Assembly (NCBI RefSeq): GCF_900107095.1 | Contig: NZ_FNOR01000005.1 | Coordinates: forward strand, 124,001-188,000 | Direction: 5' to 3' | DNA from: Collimonas sp. OK242 | GTDB taxonomy: Bacteria; Pseudomonadota; Gammaproteobacteria; Burkholderiales; Burkholderiaceae_D | DNA length: 64,000 nt | Part shown: piece after piece, positions 17,942-27,314 of the stretch | Numbering within the stretch: the stretch's first letter is position 1 | How the letters are laid out: each line of letters begins with the position of its first letter | The notes under the pieces: model-generated | Seen by the model: the letters and a program-made list of their open reading frames with translations, nothing else | What the model was told of the DNA's origin: nothing | Databases searched by the model: none | Translations under genes and position numbers: made by a program

Positions 17942-19161
17942 ATCAGCCACTTCTTACTCATAAACGCCAGGGCGGATTTAGCCTGATCGAATTGATGGTG
18001 GTGATCGCCATCGTGCTAGTGATGTCGCTGGCTATTTTTGGCGTGATGTCGACCAGCGAAGGTAAAAAACGCACCTTGACCTCGGTGAACGATATCAACC
18101 AGTCAGGAAATTTTGCGCTGTTCCAGCTCGAAAAGGCTCTACGCAATGCCGGCTCCGGGTTTTCCCAAAGTTATACGCAGTCGTTTGGATGTCGGTTATT
18201 CGCGTATCAGAAGCAGGCTACACCTGGCAATACTGGCGTGGTTCTTCCTTTTCCTGGCGCAACCATGGCAAACCCTTTCAATACGCTGAACGCTACGGTG
18301 AGCGGGTCATACGTGTTGGCACCAATGATCATCGCGAGTGGGGCAACTACGCCCGGCATGAGCGGGAAGACATCCGATGCGCTCATCGTCATGGCCGGGG
18401 CGGCCGGATATGGCGAGGTGCCAACGGCGTTCGCCAATACAGCCACTTCGACACAGCTTAATTTGCAAAGCACCTTGTCCTTCAATCCAAATGATTTTGT
18501 CCTTGTAGCAGATGAGGCTGGCAGCGCCGGGTCATTGCCTTGCATGATTCAACAGGTTGACTCGGGCTTTACGGCCAGCGGCAACGCCACGGCATTGCCG
18601 CTGGCGGGCGCCTATTACGCCAGCTCGATTAAGGCTAAAGACGGCACGGTTAGAAACCTGGTGGATTTTTCGAATGACGCCCTAGCCATGGGCATTGGCA
18701 ATCCCGCTGGTAACCCGCCATCGTTCCAGCTGTTTGGCGTGGGAGACAACGATGTCTTGTTGCAATACGATTTGCTGCAAGGGGGCACGTACGACACGCC
18801 GATACCGATCGCAGACGGCGTGTTTGAGATGCATGCGTTGTACGGCGTAGATACCAATAACGACGGCTTGGTTGATACCTGGGTTGATCCATCGACGACC
18901 GGTTACGACTACGCCACGCTTGAAAGCGGAACCATCGCTGCGAACCAAACACTCTTGACAATCAAAGCGATTCGCCTCGGCCTGATCATGCGGACTTCGC
19001 TGCCGGAGAAAGCGCCGGCGACCACAGGACCGTTAGTCTTATTCTCAGATCTGGGGACAACACTCACGTTCAAGCGAGCCTTGAGCGCCGCAGAACAAAA
19101 TTATCGATATCGGATTATTGAGTCGACTATCCCGCTTCGCAATTCACTGCTGTTAAATTGA
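17938..19161 (+). CDS. pilW: Minor pilin PilW
   Basis: It begins in an ATGA overlap with pilV. The 407-residue product has the prepilin site G/FSLIELMVVIAI and a long PilW-type globular region including NFALFQLEKALRNAGSGF. It also contains a DTNNDGLVDTW sequence that resembles a calcium-binding loop. PilW couples PilX and PilV in the tip complex. Confidence 0.9.
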   Translation: MNQPLLTHKRQGGFSLIELMVVIAIVLVMSLAIFGVMSTSEGKKRTLTSVNDINQSGNFALFQLEKALRNAGSGFSQSYTQSFGCRLFAYQKQATPGNTGVVLPFPGATMANPFNTLNATVSGSYVLAPMIIASGATTPGMSGKTSDALIVMAGAAGYGEVPTAFANTATSTQLNLQSTLSFNPNDFVLVADEAGSAGSLPCMIQQVDSGFTASGNATALPLAGAYYASSIKAKDGTVRNLVDFSNDALAMGIGNPAGNPPSFQLFGVGDNDVLLQYDLLQGGTYDTPIPIADGVFEMHALYGVDTNNDGLVDTWVDPSTTGYDYATLESGTIAANQTLLTIKAIRLGLIMRTSLPEKAPATTGPLVLFSDLGTTLTFKRALSAAEQNYRYRIIESTIPLRNSLLLN

Positions 19162-19164
19162 GCC

Positions 19165-19794
19165 ATGAAATCTGCGCCTAACTACACTCTCCGCCGTGCC
19201 CCGCAACGTTCAGCGATGCGCCGCCACGGGCAGCGCGGGATCATCCTGGTCGTGACCATGTTCGCCTTGATCATACTGATGATTTCCGGCATCGCCCTGG
19301 TGCGTTCTTTCGATTCTTCACTTGTATTGGCCGGCAATATGGCATTCAAGCGGGATCTGGTTAATCAGGGAGAGCGCGGGATGTCGGCAGCGATTCTCTC
19401 CATGAAAGGCTCGGGCGCGCTGGTGTCGGAAATTACACGGGAAAGCGATCTGGTAACTAGCAATTATTCGGCTTCGCTCTTGGCTACGGATGCGCATGGC
19501 ATCCCGGTAATCCTGCTCAAAGACAGTGCATGGACCACCGCCGGGATGACTGCTGCCGATGATATTACTGACGGGTTAAGCGGTGTAAAGATCCGCTATG
19601 TAATTGACCGCCTGTGCTCGGCGTCAGGTGCTGCCAGCGCGGCAAACTGCATTGTCAGTACTTACGGCGACAAGGGCGGCACAGCTAACCCGAAAAGAGC
19701 TACGGCAATCACTCCGCCGGTATATCGGATCAGCGTGCGCGTCACCGGTCCCCGCAGTACCCAAACATACTTGCAAACGACGTTCTCACTCTGA
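19165..19794 (+). CDS. pilX: Minor pilin PilX
   Basis: The 209-residue protein has the PilX N-terminus (RGIILVVTMFALIILMISG, lacking the usual Glu5, as in other PilX proteins) and the conserved Ser/Met-rich NQGERGMSAA region. It is needed with PilV, PilW and PilY1 for pilus assembly. It follows pilW after three bases and precedes pilY1. Confidence 0.88.
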   Translation: MKSAPNYTLRRAPQRSAMRRHGQRGIILVVTMFALIILMISGIALVRSFDSSLVLAGNMAFKRDLVNQGERGMSAAILSMKGSGALVSEITRESDLVTSNYSASLLATDAHGIPVILLKDSAWTTAGMTAADDITDGLSGVKIRYVIDRLCSASGAASAANCIVSTYGDKGGTANPKRATAITPPVYRISVRVTGPRSTQTYLQTTFSL

Positions 19795-19837
19795 ACGCAC
19801 GTCAAAAAAAACGCAAAAACATAACTGGAGTTTCAAC

Positions 19838-22800
19838 ATGGCTACCATATCTCTTTTTCGGCGAACTGCTGTTTTTTTTCGATTTCTTGCCGTCACCGGT
19901 ATGGCGCTGCTATCTTTTCCGAGTCACGCGGCAATTACGCTTTCCGATCAGCCTATTTTCTCTTCCATCACGGTTCCCGGGAATCTGTTGTTGCCGCTGT
20001 CGGTGGAATATCCGACGGCCTTGAGTCAAGCCTATCCGTACACATCCAATCCGTATACGCCGGCTAGCACTTATCTTGGCTATTTCGACGGAGCCAAGTG
20101 TTACAGCTATCAAGCCGATACGACAACGCCGGCAAACGGCTATTTCAAGCCATACGGCGCTGCCACCAGCCATGCATGTACTAGCACTGCGACTAATCCC
20201 CTATGGAGCGGTAACTGGCTCAATTGGGCGAGTATGCAGACGATCGATTCGTTTCGCTGGGCGCTGACGGGCGGCTACCGCTCGGTGGACACGGCAACTT
20301 CGACGATTCTTGAAAAGGCTTATGCGTCGGGACAAGGCGGCAATGGTGAGACGCCGAACAAAACCATTCCTTCATCGTCGGGTTCTGCGACGGATGTGAC
20401 CGGCGCAACACCTTTTACCTGGTCGGCAGTCACCTCACGCATTTGGGGTGTCGGAAATCAGATCTGGGTTTCCGGTATCAGTTCCGGTAGCCTGGATAGC
20501 ACATCTACAAGCAGTACAGTAAACTACACGGGGCAATACGGGGACGGGAGTTTGTCCAGCACGCCAGTGCAAACCTGTGTCGCTACACGGAAGAAAACCT
20601 CCAATAGTTTTGGGACCCCAACGTGTACATCGACCGCGACCACCGCTTACAACTCCAGTCCGATCACGTCTACGCAAGGCCCTACCTGCACGAATAGCAA
20701 TAATGGCCTTACCCAGACTTGTGTAACGATTAGTCCCACCAATGTGAGAGGAACCTCAGATCCGTCGCAAGTATATGCCCTCAATGCCAGAGTCCAGGTA
20801 TGCAACAGTGCCGTGGGCCTGGAATCCAATTGTGTTGCGTATGGTTCCAATTACAAGCCGCAAGGCTTGATGCAGCAGTACGCGATGAAAATTCGATTTG
20901 GTGCCTTTGGGTATTTGAATGACTCGTCAATTAAGCGGGACGGCGGGGTGTTGCGTGCGAACATAAAATACATAGGCCCGCGACAGCCAGTGCCAGGGGC
21001 GCCGGATGTTGCCAATTCCTTGGCTGAGTGGAGTTCCACGGACGGTACTTTCGTTGTCAACCCAAACCCGCTGGATGCTACGGCTTCAGGTGTGACTAAC
21101 AGCGGCGTAATGAATTATTTGAATAAATTCGGGGAAGCCGCTCAGACGTATAAGACTTATGATCCGGTCAGTGAACTGTATTACGCAGGAATTCGCTATT
21201 ACAAACATCTGGGAGATTGGTCGACATACTCGTCGATCCCCACGGGCTCTTCGGCCATGCTGGACGGCTTTCCGGTCATTACCGGGACAAGCACGGATCA
21301 AACCAAGGCTTCGGGTTGGGTTGACCCAATTCTGTACAGCTGTCAAAAGAACTTCATCCTGGGGATCGGCGACGTAAATACCCATGCAGATGCAAACCTG
21401 CCAGGAAGTACCATCGGTAATAGCACCTACGAAACAACCACCAGGCCAACGGATACCTCCGTTGATGTGACGACTGCAACCAGCATGGTTGGTACATTGG
21501 AAGGATTGGGTACTACTGCCACTCCGCTTGGAAAAAAGTATGTCGGTGACTATGCGACTTATTTCATTGCCGGCCTTGCCTACGATTCGCATGTTAAGGA
21601 CATACGGCCAAACGATTTTAAGAATTCGGATGGGACCAAGAACGGAATACAGACAATTTCGACCTATTGGCTGGACGTTCAGGAATACCAAACATATACA
21701 AACAACAATCAATTTTACCTGGCGACGAAATACGGTGGATTCACGGTACCGAAGGATTTCGATCCATATGCGTCGACCAATGCATTGAATACTTTGACCA
21801 TCACGGGTACTCCGGCCTCTACAACTGCCTTGACCGACTCGATGTGGCATACCACGACTGACACGGTCGGCACCAACAAGCGCCCTGACAACTATTTCAG
21901 CGCCGGACAGGCAGACAAAATGGTCAGCGGCTTGCAATCGGCATTTGCCAATATTGCCAATGCAATCACGGGATCCGGAACCGCCTTTTCTAATACCTCG
22001 GCAAATGTCCCCTCAGGTAGCCTAAGCTATGCCACGCAATACTCAGACTCCTGGACCGGAGATGTGATTGCCACGAAGGTAACCTACGACGCAGACGGGA
22101 ATCCGGCATTCAGCGCACCTATCTGGAATGCAAAGTCTGTGCTGCAAGCGCAAACCGGCAGACAAATTGTCACCTGCTGCACCACTACAGGTGCGGGTTT
22201 GCCTTTTCAGGACGCCAGCTTGAAAGATGCATCGCAACTGAATAGCCGTACCAACTATGCAACATTTTCCAACATAGCCGGAGTAGGAGCTACCTCCCAG
22301 TCGGCCGCGAATTATCTCGCCTATTTACGCGGCGACCAGAGTCTTGAGGTCAGCAAGGCAGGCGGCATTTATCGGACGCGTTCATTTTTGCTGGGCGATA
22401 TTGTCAACTCCAAGGCAAATCCTGTGGCTGCCCCTGCAAGTCTGTTCTCTGAGAGTGCTAATCCAGGTTATAGCAATTTCAAGAGCACATATAAAAATCG
22501 CTCTACCGTTGTATACGTGGGCGCCAATGACGGCATGATGCATGCGTTCGACGGGTCAAGTACCGGTGGCAAAGAATTGTTTGCATACGTTCCAAGTTTT
22601 GTATATGGAAGCACAACCACAGCACCGCTGAGCGGATTGGCATCCTTGGGCCGCCTGGATTTCACGCATCACTTCCTGGTGGATGGCACGCCGCAGGTTT
22701 TTGATATCGACACCCAATTGACCGGAAGCCCGGTAACGGCTTCCACCGCCTCCACTGCTGCGTGGAAATCGATCTTGATCGGCGGCCTTGGCAAAGGCGG

Positions 22801-23893
22801 TCAGGGCTATTATGCGATAGACGTCACAGATCCGACTACCTGGACCAGCGAAACCGCATTGGCCAGCAATGTATTATGGGAGTTCACGAATGCCCATATG
22901 GGGTATTCATATGGCGATCCGGTGGTGGTTAAAACCAAAAAATACGGGTGGGTGGCAATTTTAACCTCCGGTTATAACAACGATGACGGGGTCGGTTATT
23001 TCTTTATCGTGAATCCGAAAACCGGCGCATTGCTTGAGACGGTGTCGACTGGCGCGGGGTCGGTTGCCAGTCCTGCCGGACTGGCGCGTGCTTCGGCTTA
23101 TGTTCCGGATTTTACGGATGGCACAGCAGACTCGGTATATGCCGGCGATCTTTTAGGGAATGTCTGGCGGCTGGATCTGACAGCTTCAGCCGGCACCTCG
23201 TATGCCGTTACCAACATTGCCACGTTGACAGATAAAGACACGTCTGGCGCTGCGCAACCGGTGACGACGGCGCCGCTTATCGAGGTGCAGCCCAACACAT
23301 CCAAGCGCTATGTCCTGGTTGGCACTGGCCGCCTGCTCGCATTTACCGATGTCCCAACCACCCAGACCCAGACATTTTATGCGATCCTGGATGGTAAATC
23401 GGCCTTGGGTTCCTTTTACACATCGGCTACCTTGCCTAAAGGCATATCCTTTCCGATCGGTCGCACCAGCATGATTGCGAATACCGATGTCACAAAAGCG
23501 ATCGTTGCGGATACGACTAAACCGATGGGGTGGTATCACGATCTGGCTGCAGGTGAGCTGGTAAATATTCCGCTTTCGGCCAATTCAGGTTTCGTCACCT
23601 TTGCAGCCAATCTGCCGAGCGGCGACGTCTGCAGCAATACAGGTTCCAATGAAATCTATGTGATCAATTTCGGCTCAGGCCAGTCGGTAGTGACCGACAG
23701 TGCCGGGAACATCATTGCCTCTTCTACCGCTCTTGGCGGCTTGATCACCGATGTGGCGATTCTTAATGTCGGTGGCAAACTTCGCGTGCAGGCTGGCAAT
23801 AATCAGGGGAAAGTTGTCAACATACCTGGAGCATTGGGTGGCGCAAATTCCTTGAAACGTCTGAATTGGCGTGAAATTCCCACCTCTGACTGA
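19838..23893 (+). CDS. pilY1: Type IV pilus tip adhesin/assembly protein PilY1
   Basis: The 1351-residue protein begins with a signal peptide ending PSHA-AITL. The first half is Ser/Thr-rich. The C-terminal half is a PilY1/PilC beta-propeller with VVYVGANDGMMHAFDG, LIGGLGKGGQGYYAIDVTDP, EFTNAHMGYSYGDP and SVYAGDLLGNVWRLDL. PilY1 sits at the pilus tip, promotes extension against PilT and mediates attachment. The loop before YAGD reads DFTDGTADS, which keeps only part of the DxDxDxxxD-type calcium site. CTGGAG lies 7 bases before the ATG at 19838; the frame is open upstream inside pilX but that is not coding. Confidence 0.93.
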   Translation: MATISLFRRTAVFFRFLAVTGMALLSFPSHAAITLSDQPIFSSITVPGNLLLPLSVEYPTALSQAYPYTSNPYTPASTYLGYFDGAKCYSYQADTTTPANGYFKPYGAATSHACTSTATNPLWSGNWLNWASMQTIDSFRWALTGGYRSVDTATSTILEKAYASGQGGNGETPNKTIPSSSGSATDVTGATPFTWSAVTSRIWGVGNQIWVSGISSGSLDSTSTSSTVNYTGQYGDGSLSSTPVQTCVATRKKTSNSFGTPTCTSTATTAYNSSPITSTQGPTCTNSNNGLTQTCVTISPTNVRGTSDPSQVYALNARVQVCNSAVGLESNCVAYGSNYKPQGLMQQYAMKIRFGAFGYLNDSSIKRDGGVLRANIKYIGPRQPVPGAPDVANSLAEWSSTDGTFVVNPNPLDATASGVTNSGVMNYLNKFGEAAQTYKTYDPVSELYYAGIRYYKHLGDWSTYSSIPTGSSAMLDGFPVITGTSTDQTKASGWVDPILYSCQKNFILGIGDVNTHADANLPGSTIGNSTYETTTRPTDTSVDVTTATSMVGTLEGLGTTATPLGKKYVGDYATYFIAGLAYDSHVKDIRPNDFKNSDGTKNGIQTISTYWLDVQEYQTYTNNNQFYLATKYGGFTVPKDFDPYASTNALNTLTITGTPASTTALTDSMWHTTTDTVGTNKRPDNYFSAGQADKMVSGLQSAFANIANAITGSGTAFSNTSANVPSGSLSYATQYSDSWTGDVIATKVTYDADGNPAFSAPIWNAKSVLQAQTGRQIVTCCTTTGAGLPFQDASLKDASQLNSRTNYATFSNIAGVGATSQSAANYLAYLRGDQSLEVSKAGGIYRTRSFLLGDIVNSKANPVAAPASLFSESANPGYSNFKSTYKNRSTVVYVGANDGMMHAFDGSSTGGKELFAYVPSFVYGSTTTAPLSGLASLGRLDFTHHFLVDGTPQVFDIDTQLTGSPVTASTASTAAWKSILIGGLGKGGQGYYAIDVTDPTTWTSETALASNVLWEFTNAHMGYSYGDPVVVKTKKYGWVAILTSGYNNDDGVGYFFIVNPKTGALLETVSTGAGSVASPAGLARASAYVPDFTDGTADSVYAGDLLGNVWRLDLTASAGTSYAVTNIATLTDKDTSGAAQPVTTAPLIEVQPNTSKRYVLVGTGRLLAFTDVPTTQTQTFYAILDGKSALGSFYTSATLPKGISFPIGRTSMIANTDVTKAIVADTTKPMGWYHDLAAGELVNIPLSANSGFVTFAANLPSGDVCSNTGSNEIYVINFGSGQSVVTDSAGNIIASSTALGGLITDVAILNVGGKLRVQAGNNQGKVVNIPGALGGANSLKRLNWREIPTSD

Positions 23894-23923
23894 CCGTGAG
23901 AAGCAGGGGTAGTTGGTGATGTT

Positions 23924-24631
23924 TTGAATAAATGGCTGGACAATTGTAATTCCAAGCGATGGGCGGCCGGACGCTGCCGTCTTTCGCTGTTATCTTTGTG
24001 TGTGTCAGTGGGCATGCATATTTTGCTGGTGTTCATTGCAACCAGACCGGTTATGTCTGGCCAACACTTGCGCGAGAACGCACAGTTGTTGCAAATGACC
24101 TTATATGTCGGGGTAGGCGAAGCAAAGGCAACTGCCTCTGTGCCAAGCCCAATTCTAGCTGAGCCCCCAGTCCGATCGGTGCGTCCGATACCCATAGATG
24201 CTGGCAAAACCAAACCGGGAAGTGGGAGCATAGGCGAAGTGACCCCTAAAGCTGGTCTAGCCGAGCGGGGGGGCGACTTACAGGATGAGTTACCTTCGAC
24301 CTTCCTGCCTTCCAGCGAGATGGACCTTGGCGCCGTGCCGGTCTCCGAACCCGATAGCCAATTCCTTGTCGGTGTGAAGAGTAGCGGTTCGCCCATCAGA
24401 CTACGCCTCTATGTCGATAAATATGGAGTTGTCAAAGACATTCGAGTCCTGCAAGCCGATGATGCGGACGGGTTGGCGGTTGAGCGTCTGGTCGCCATGT
24501 TTTATGCCACCGCATTTATTCCAGCGCGGCGCGAGGGGATGGATATGTCTTCGTATATGGATATTGAACTGCATATCACCGATTTCGCCGGTGTTTCTTC
24601 GGCACCGGTAGCGTCGCCGCAACAGCCTTGA
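23924..24631 (+). CDS. TonB C-terminal-like membrane-anchored protein
   Basis: The 235-residue product has one N-terminal membrane helix (about residues 19-40), a Pro/Ala/Gly-rich spacer and a C-terminal TonB-like domain. That domain has the pattern IRLRLYVDKYGVVKDIRVLQ followed by VERLVAMFYATAFIPARREG. It would span inner membrane and periplasm like TonB. No ExbB/ExbD genes are nearby. It follows pilY1 by 30 bases, suggesting co-transcription with the pilins. The only in-frame start before the helix is a TTG at 23924 with no good ribosome-binding site, so the N-terminus is uncertain. Confidence 0.7.
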   Translation: MNKWLDNCNSKRWAAGRCRLSLLSLCVSVGMHILLVFIATRPVMSGQHLRENAQLLQMTLYVGVGEAKATASVPSPILAEPPVRSVRPIPIDAGKTKPGSGSIGEVTPKAGLAERGGDLQDELPSTFLPSSEMDLGAVPVSEPDSQFLVGVKSSGSPIRLRLYVDKYGVVKDIRVLQADDADGLAVERLVAMFYATAFIPARREGMDMSSYMDIELHITDFAGVSSAPVASPQQP

Positions 24632-24702
24632 GACGATAACGCGATACAACAAAAAAGAGTTGGGTGCGGTCAGGATTTAGGAATTAACAGCCAAAAAAAA
24701 CA

Positions 24703-24740
24703 AAAAACCCGCATCAGCACTAGGCTAGAGGCGGGTTTCT
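24703..24740 (-). terminator. Orphaned terminator of the tRNA-Met gene
   Basis: The stem AAACCCGC/GCGGGTTT is followed on the minus strand by a long T-rich run, so it terminates leftward transcription. No minus-strand gene now feeds it. It lies about 30 bases beyond the left copy of the att repeat, exactly where a terminator for the tRNA gene would have stood before the island inserted. On the plus strand it may also end the pilin operon, but the U-tract there is poor. Confidence 0.6.
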
Positions 24741-24771
24741 GTACGTTGCTGGACTTCTTCAAACGTGTTCT

Positions 24772-24819
24772 TGGTGGTGATAGGTGGACTTGAACCACCG
24801 ACCCCAGCATTATGAGTGC
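24772..24819 (-). repeat. attL: 48-bp copy of the tRNA-Met 3' half
   Basis: These 48 bases are identical to 46213-46260, the part of the tRNA-Met gene from the anticodon stem to the encoded CCA end. The 5' half of a tRNA is absent here, so this is the left attachment-site remnant and not a functional tRNA gene. Confidence 0.95.
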
Positions 24820-24890
24820 AAGAATATGCTTCCACCCATGTTTCCTGCTGTTTTAAAAGTCTAATAAAATCAGCTACTTAGGTGATAGTT

Positions 24891-24943
24891 GTCCACTGTT
24901 GGCCATGCTGGTACACTGCCGAATAAGTCCACAAAAAGGCCAC
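24891..24943 (+). promoter_or_regulatory. Two arm-site-like repeats before the integrase gene
   Basis: GTCCAC-N4-GGCCA (24891-24905) and GTCCAC-N5-GGCCAC (24927-24943) lie 36 bases apart between attL and the integrase start. A 19-base copy with two differences recurs at 46125-46143 near the other end. Such repeats flanking both att cores are what is expected of integrase arm-binding sites; this is inference. Confidence 0.45.
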
Positions 24944-24952
24944 GGCGATCAC

Positions 24953-26287
24953 ATGAAAGCCTATATCACCCGAGACCTCCTGCGCGATACTAAGCCGGGC
25001 GGCAAAGTCATGGATATTGCCGACACCGTCGTCAAAGGCTTTATTGTCCGGGTGACACTCGGCGGCGCCATGGTATATGGCATTCGGTATACTACCGGAT
25101 CGGGAGTACAAGTCCGCTATTCCCTGAATAAATCCTTTCCGACAACAAGCGTCAGCGACGCCCGCGAAGAAGCGCGTATTCTGTTAGGCAAGGTCGCCGC
25201 CGGTGAAAACCCCGCCCAAGAAAAGAAAGCCAAAGCGGTCGGCAGGCTCACCCTAGGGGCATTTATTGACGGTGATTACGGCAACCATCTGCAAAGCAAG
25301 ACGAAAACCGCCGACGCGACCATTCTTCGCCTGAAAAAGTGCTTTGCCAAATTCCTCGGCACGGCGCTGCAAGACATAGATTCCCTTGCTATTGAGCGAT
25401 GGCGTGCGGCCAGGATCAAAGCCGGCATCAGCGCCTCCACGGTCAACCGCGACATCGGCGCGCTCAAACCGCTGTTTTCGCGTGCGGTCGAATGGAAAAA
25501 ACTACAAGAAAATCCACTAAAGCGGTTTAAGCCGCTCGGCAGCGATACGGACCCGATTGTCCGGTTTTTGTCGGCGGAAGAAGAGACTCGGCTTCGCGTC
25601 GCGTTGGACAAGCGCGAAATGCGGGATCGGGCGGGCCGCGCTCGGGCAAACTTGTGGCGGTCGGCCAGGCGCTATGATCTGCTGCCGGAACTGGCACCGT
25701 CGCATTTTGTTGATTATCTGCAACCAGCCATCCTACTCTCTATTAATACGGGCATTCGACAAGGAGAGCTGATCAATTTGTTGTGGAAAGATATTGATCT
25801 GGGGCAGGATGCCAGCTTGTTTATCCCTGGGAAGATCGCCAAAAGCGGTAAGGGCCGGCATGTTCCGCTGAACGACGAAGCCAAGGCTGTGTTACTTCGC
25901 TGGAAAGCGCAACGGGGCGCAAATGAAATCGTATTTCCGGGCCGGGATGGCAATCGCATCGCCGAAGTCAAAACCGCCTGGCGCAAATTGTTGCGCGACG
26001 CCGCGATTGAAAACTTTCGCTGGCACGACATGCGCCATCACTTTGCAAGCCATCTGGTGATGCTCGGGATTGATCTGAACACCGTGCGTGAACTGCTGGG
26101 CCACGCCGACTTGAAAATGACCTTACGGTATGCGCATCTTGCACCGGCACACAAAATGAGCGCGGTGCAAAAACTAATGGGTAGGATGTCGTCGACTGAG
26201 AAAATCACGCCTACCCAGGGGATGACGGATCACGAAACCATGGCGCCAATGTCAAATTTGACGTCATTGAAGGCTGCTGAAAAATAA
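24953..26287 (+). CDS. Tyrosine-family site-specific integrase (P4-like)
   Basis: The 444-residue protein has an N-terminal DUF4102-like arm-binding domain (MKAYITRDLLRDTKPGGKVMD, SLNKSFPTTSVSDAREEA), a core-binding SAM-like domain and a catalytic domain. Catalytic residues visible are Arg in NTGIRQGEL (about 269), Lys in KIAKSGKG, His and Arg in WHDMRHHFAS (about 358/361), His in GHADLKMT (384) and Tyr in RYAHL (about 393). I choose the ATG at 24953; an upstream TTG at 24899 falls in the arm-repeat region. It lies next to attL, and the 48-bp core in the tRNA explains its target choice. Confidence 0.95.
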   Translation: MKAYITRDLLRDTKPGGKVMDIADTVVKGFIVRVTLGGAMVYGIRYTTGSGVQVRYSLNKSFPTTSVSDAREEARILLGKVAAGENPAQEKKAKAVGRLTLGAFIDGDYGNHLQSKTKTADATILRLKKCFAKFLGTALQDIDSLAIERWRAARIKAGISASTVNRDIGALKPLFSRAVEWKKLQENPLKRFKPLGSDTDPIVRFLSAEEETRLRVALDKREMRDRAGRARANLWRSARRYDLLPELAPSHFVDYLQPAILLSINTGIRQGELINLLWKDIDLGQDASLFIPGKIAKSGKGRHVPLNDEAKAVLLRWKAQRGANEIVFPGRDGNRIAEVKTAWRKLLRDAAIENFRWHDMRHHFASHLVMLGIDLNTVRELLGHADLKMTLRYAHLAPAHKMSAVQKLMGRMSSTEKITPTQGMTDHETMAPMSNLTSLKAAEK

Positions 26288-26379
26288 ACAGTTTGATGCA
26301 CGATTTCGTCGACAGTGCGACATGCTGCCTGCTTTTCCCTACTAGTACCAACTTGGATAAATACGCCTAAGGAGCGCGA

Positions 26380-27180
26380 ATGAGATTGATTTTACCTAGC
26401 AATCGTAAGTATCTTTCCGTGCTGGAAACCATTGACTTGTTGGCAGAACAAACTGCTATTTTTGCTTTCAAGCAAAGTGATGATTCTTATATTTCGGCCA
26501 GTATGAGGGAGGATGGTTGGGTGCAAGATATTAAAGGAACCTGGTCGCACCGACCCGATGTGCCGCGCGCTGCCAGGGAAAAGCACCATCTAGACATTCT
26601 GCGCGAAAAACAAAAAAAACACTGGACGAGTGCCATCCGCAGCGCCGTGGTAGTGGGGAGGTTGGTTGTACGTGATGCTGCGGGGCTTGAGAGTGAGGCA
26701 GAGGACGATATATTGAATTTGTTCATTAAAACAAAAGAAATTTCTGCCTGGCTGTCGGGTCCCGATTCCCGCTATTTCATCGTGTTTGACAAAAAACCGG
26801 TCGTGACGGAAGCCGAGTCCCCCGTGCAACGCGTGCAGGAACTGGAACGGGTTGAACCCGATGATGATCCGGCGACCGAACCGAAGTCTGCGCCGCAGGT
26901 CGGCCGCACAACAACGCACAAGCTCAACGAAAAAGAACGCCGAGTACTCGACGCCGAAATCGAGATAGCCAAGTCACGAGCATTAAACCCTAGCGACTAC
27001 CATAGCGTCTGGGCTGAAATTGTAAAAATGGCGTCCGCAAAAGAAGGGTGTTTTATTGAATATAGCCATTCGTTGAATGCGGCAAAATACAGGAGCGGAA
27101 ACGGGGTGGGCACCTTTACTAAAGCCAACCTGAAAGACCGCATGAAACGTGAGGCCGCACGGCGCCAAAGGGCGAAATAG
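26380..27180 (+). CDS. Hypothetical island protein
   Basis: The 266-residue protein has GGAG 5 bases before its ATG. The N-terminal half looks folded (LPSNRKYLSVLETIDLLAEQ, DGWVQDIKGTW), a middle acidic/Pro segment is linker-like, and the C-terminal 90 residues are highly charged and basic at the end (RMKREAARRQRAK). The pattern LNEKERRVLDAEIEIAKSRAL suggests a helical hairpin. Similar proteins occur near integrases of islands, but I do not recognise a function. The last 20 bases overlap the 10-bp phased repeat array. Confidence 0.7.
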   Translation: MRLILPSNRKYLSVLETIDLLAEQTAIFAFKQSDDSYISASMREDGWVQDIKGTWSHRPDVPRAAREKHHLDILREKQKKHWTSAIRSAVVVGRLVVRDAAGLESEAEDDILNLFIKTKEISAWLSGPDSRYFIVFDKKPVVTEAESPVQRVQELERVEPDDDPATEPKSAPQVGRTTTHKLNEKERRVLDAEIEIAKSRALNPSDYHSVWAEIVKMASAKEGCFIEYSHSLNAAKYRSGNGVGTFTKANLKDRMKREAARRQRAK

Positions 27181-27230
27181 GGCGAAGTAGGGCGCAATCG
27201 AGCGGCAAAGGGCGGCAGCGGGCGCGCCCA
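27161..27230 (+). repeat. Seven-unit 10-bp phased repeat array
   Basis: Seven consecutive decamers share the pattern GGCG-N5-G or close to it: GGCGCCAAAG, GGCGAAATAG, GGCGAAGTAG, GGCGCAATCG, AGCGGCAAAG, GGCGGCAGCG, GGCGCGCCCA. The array begins in the end of the preceding gene and stops about 85 bases before the HTH gene. Ten-base phasing places each unit on the same DNA face, typical of protein-binding arrays. A perfect hairpin CCACTG-N6-CAGTGG (27270-27287) lies in the leader that follows. Confidence 0.55.
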
Positions 27231-27314
27231 TAGGGTTATCTAAAAAAAATACATATTGTGTTTCCGGGACCACTGAAGCAGCAGTGGATTTACAACACCG
27301 GATAAGGACACACA

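Noticed and set aside
24772-24848. Second tRNA-Met gene at the left end of the island
   Set aside because: Only the 3' 48 bases match a tRNA; the acceptor 5' strand and D arm are missing, so it is attL.
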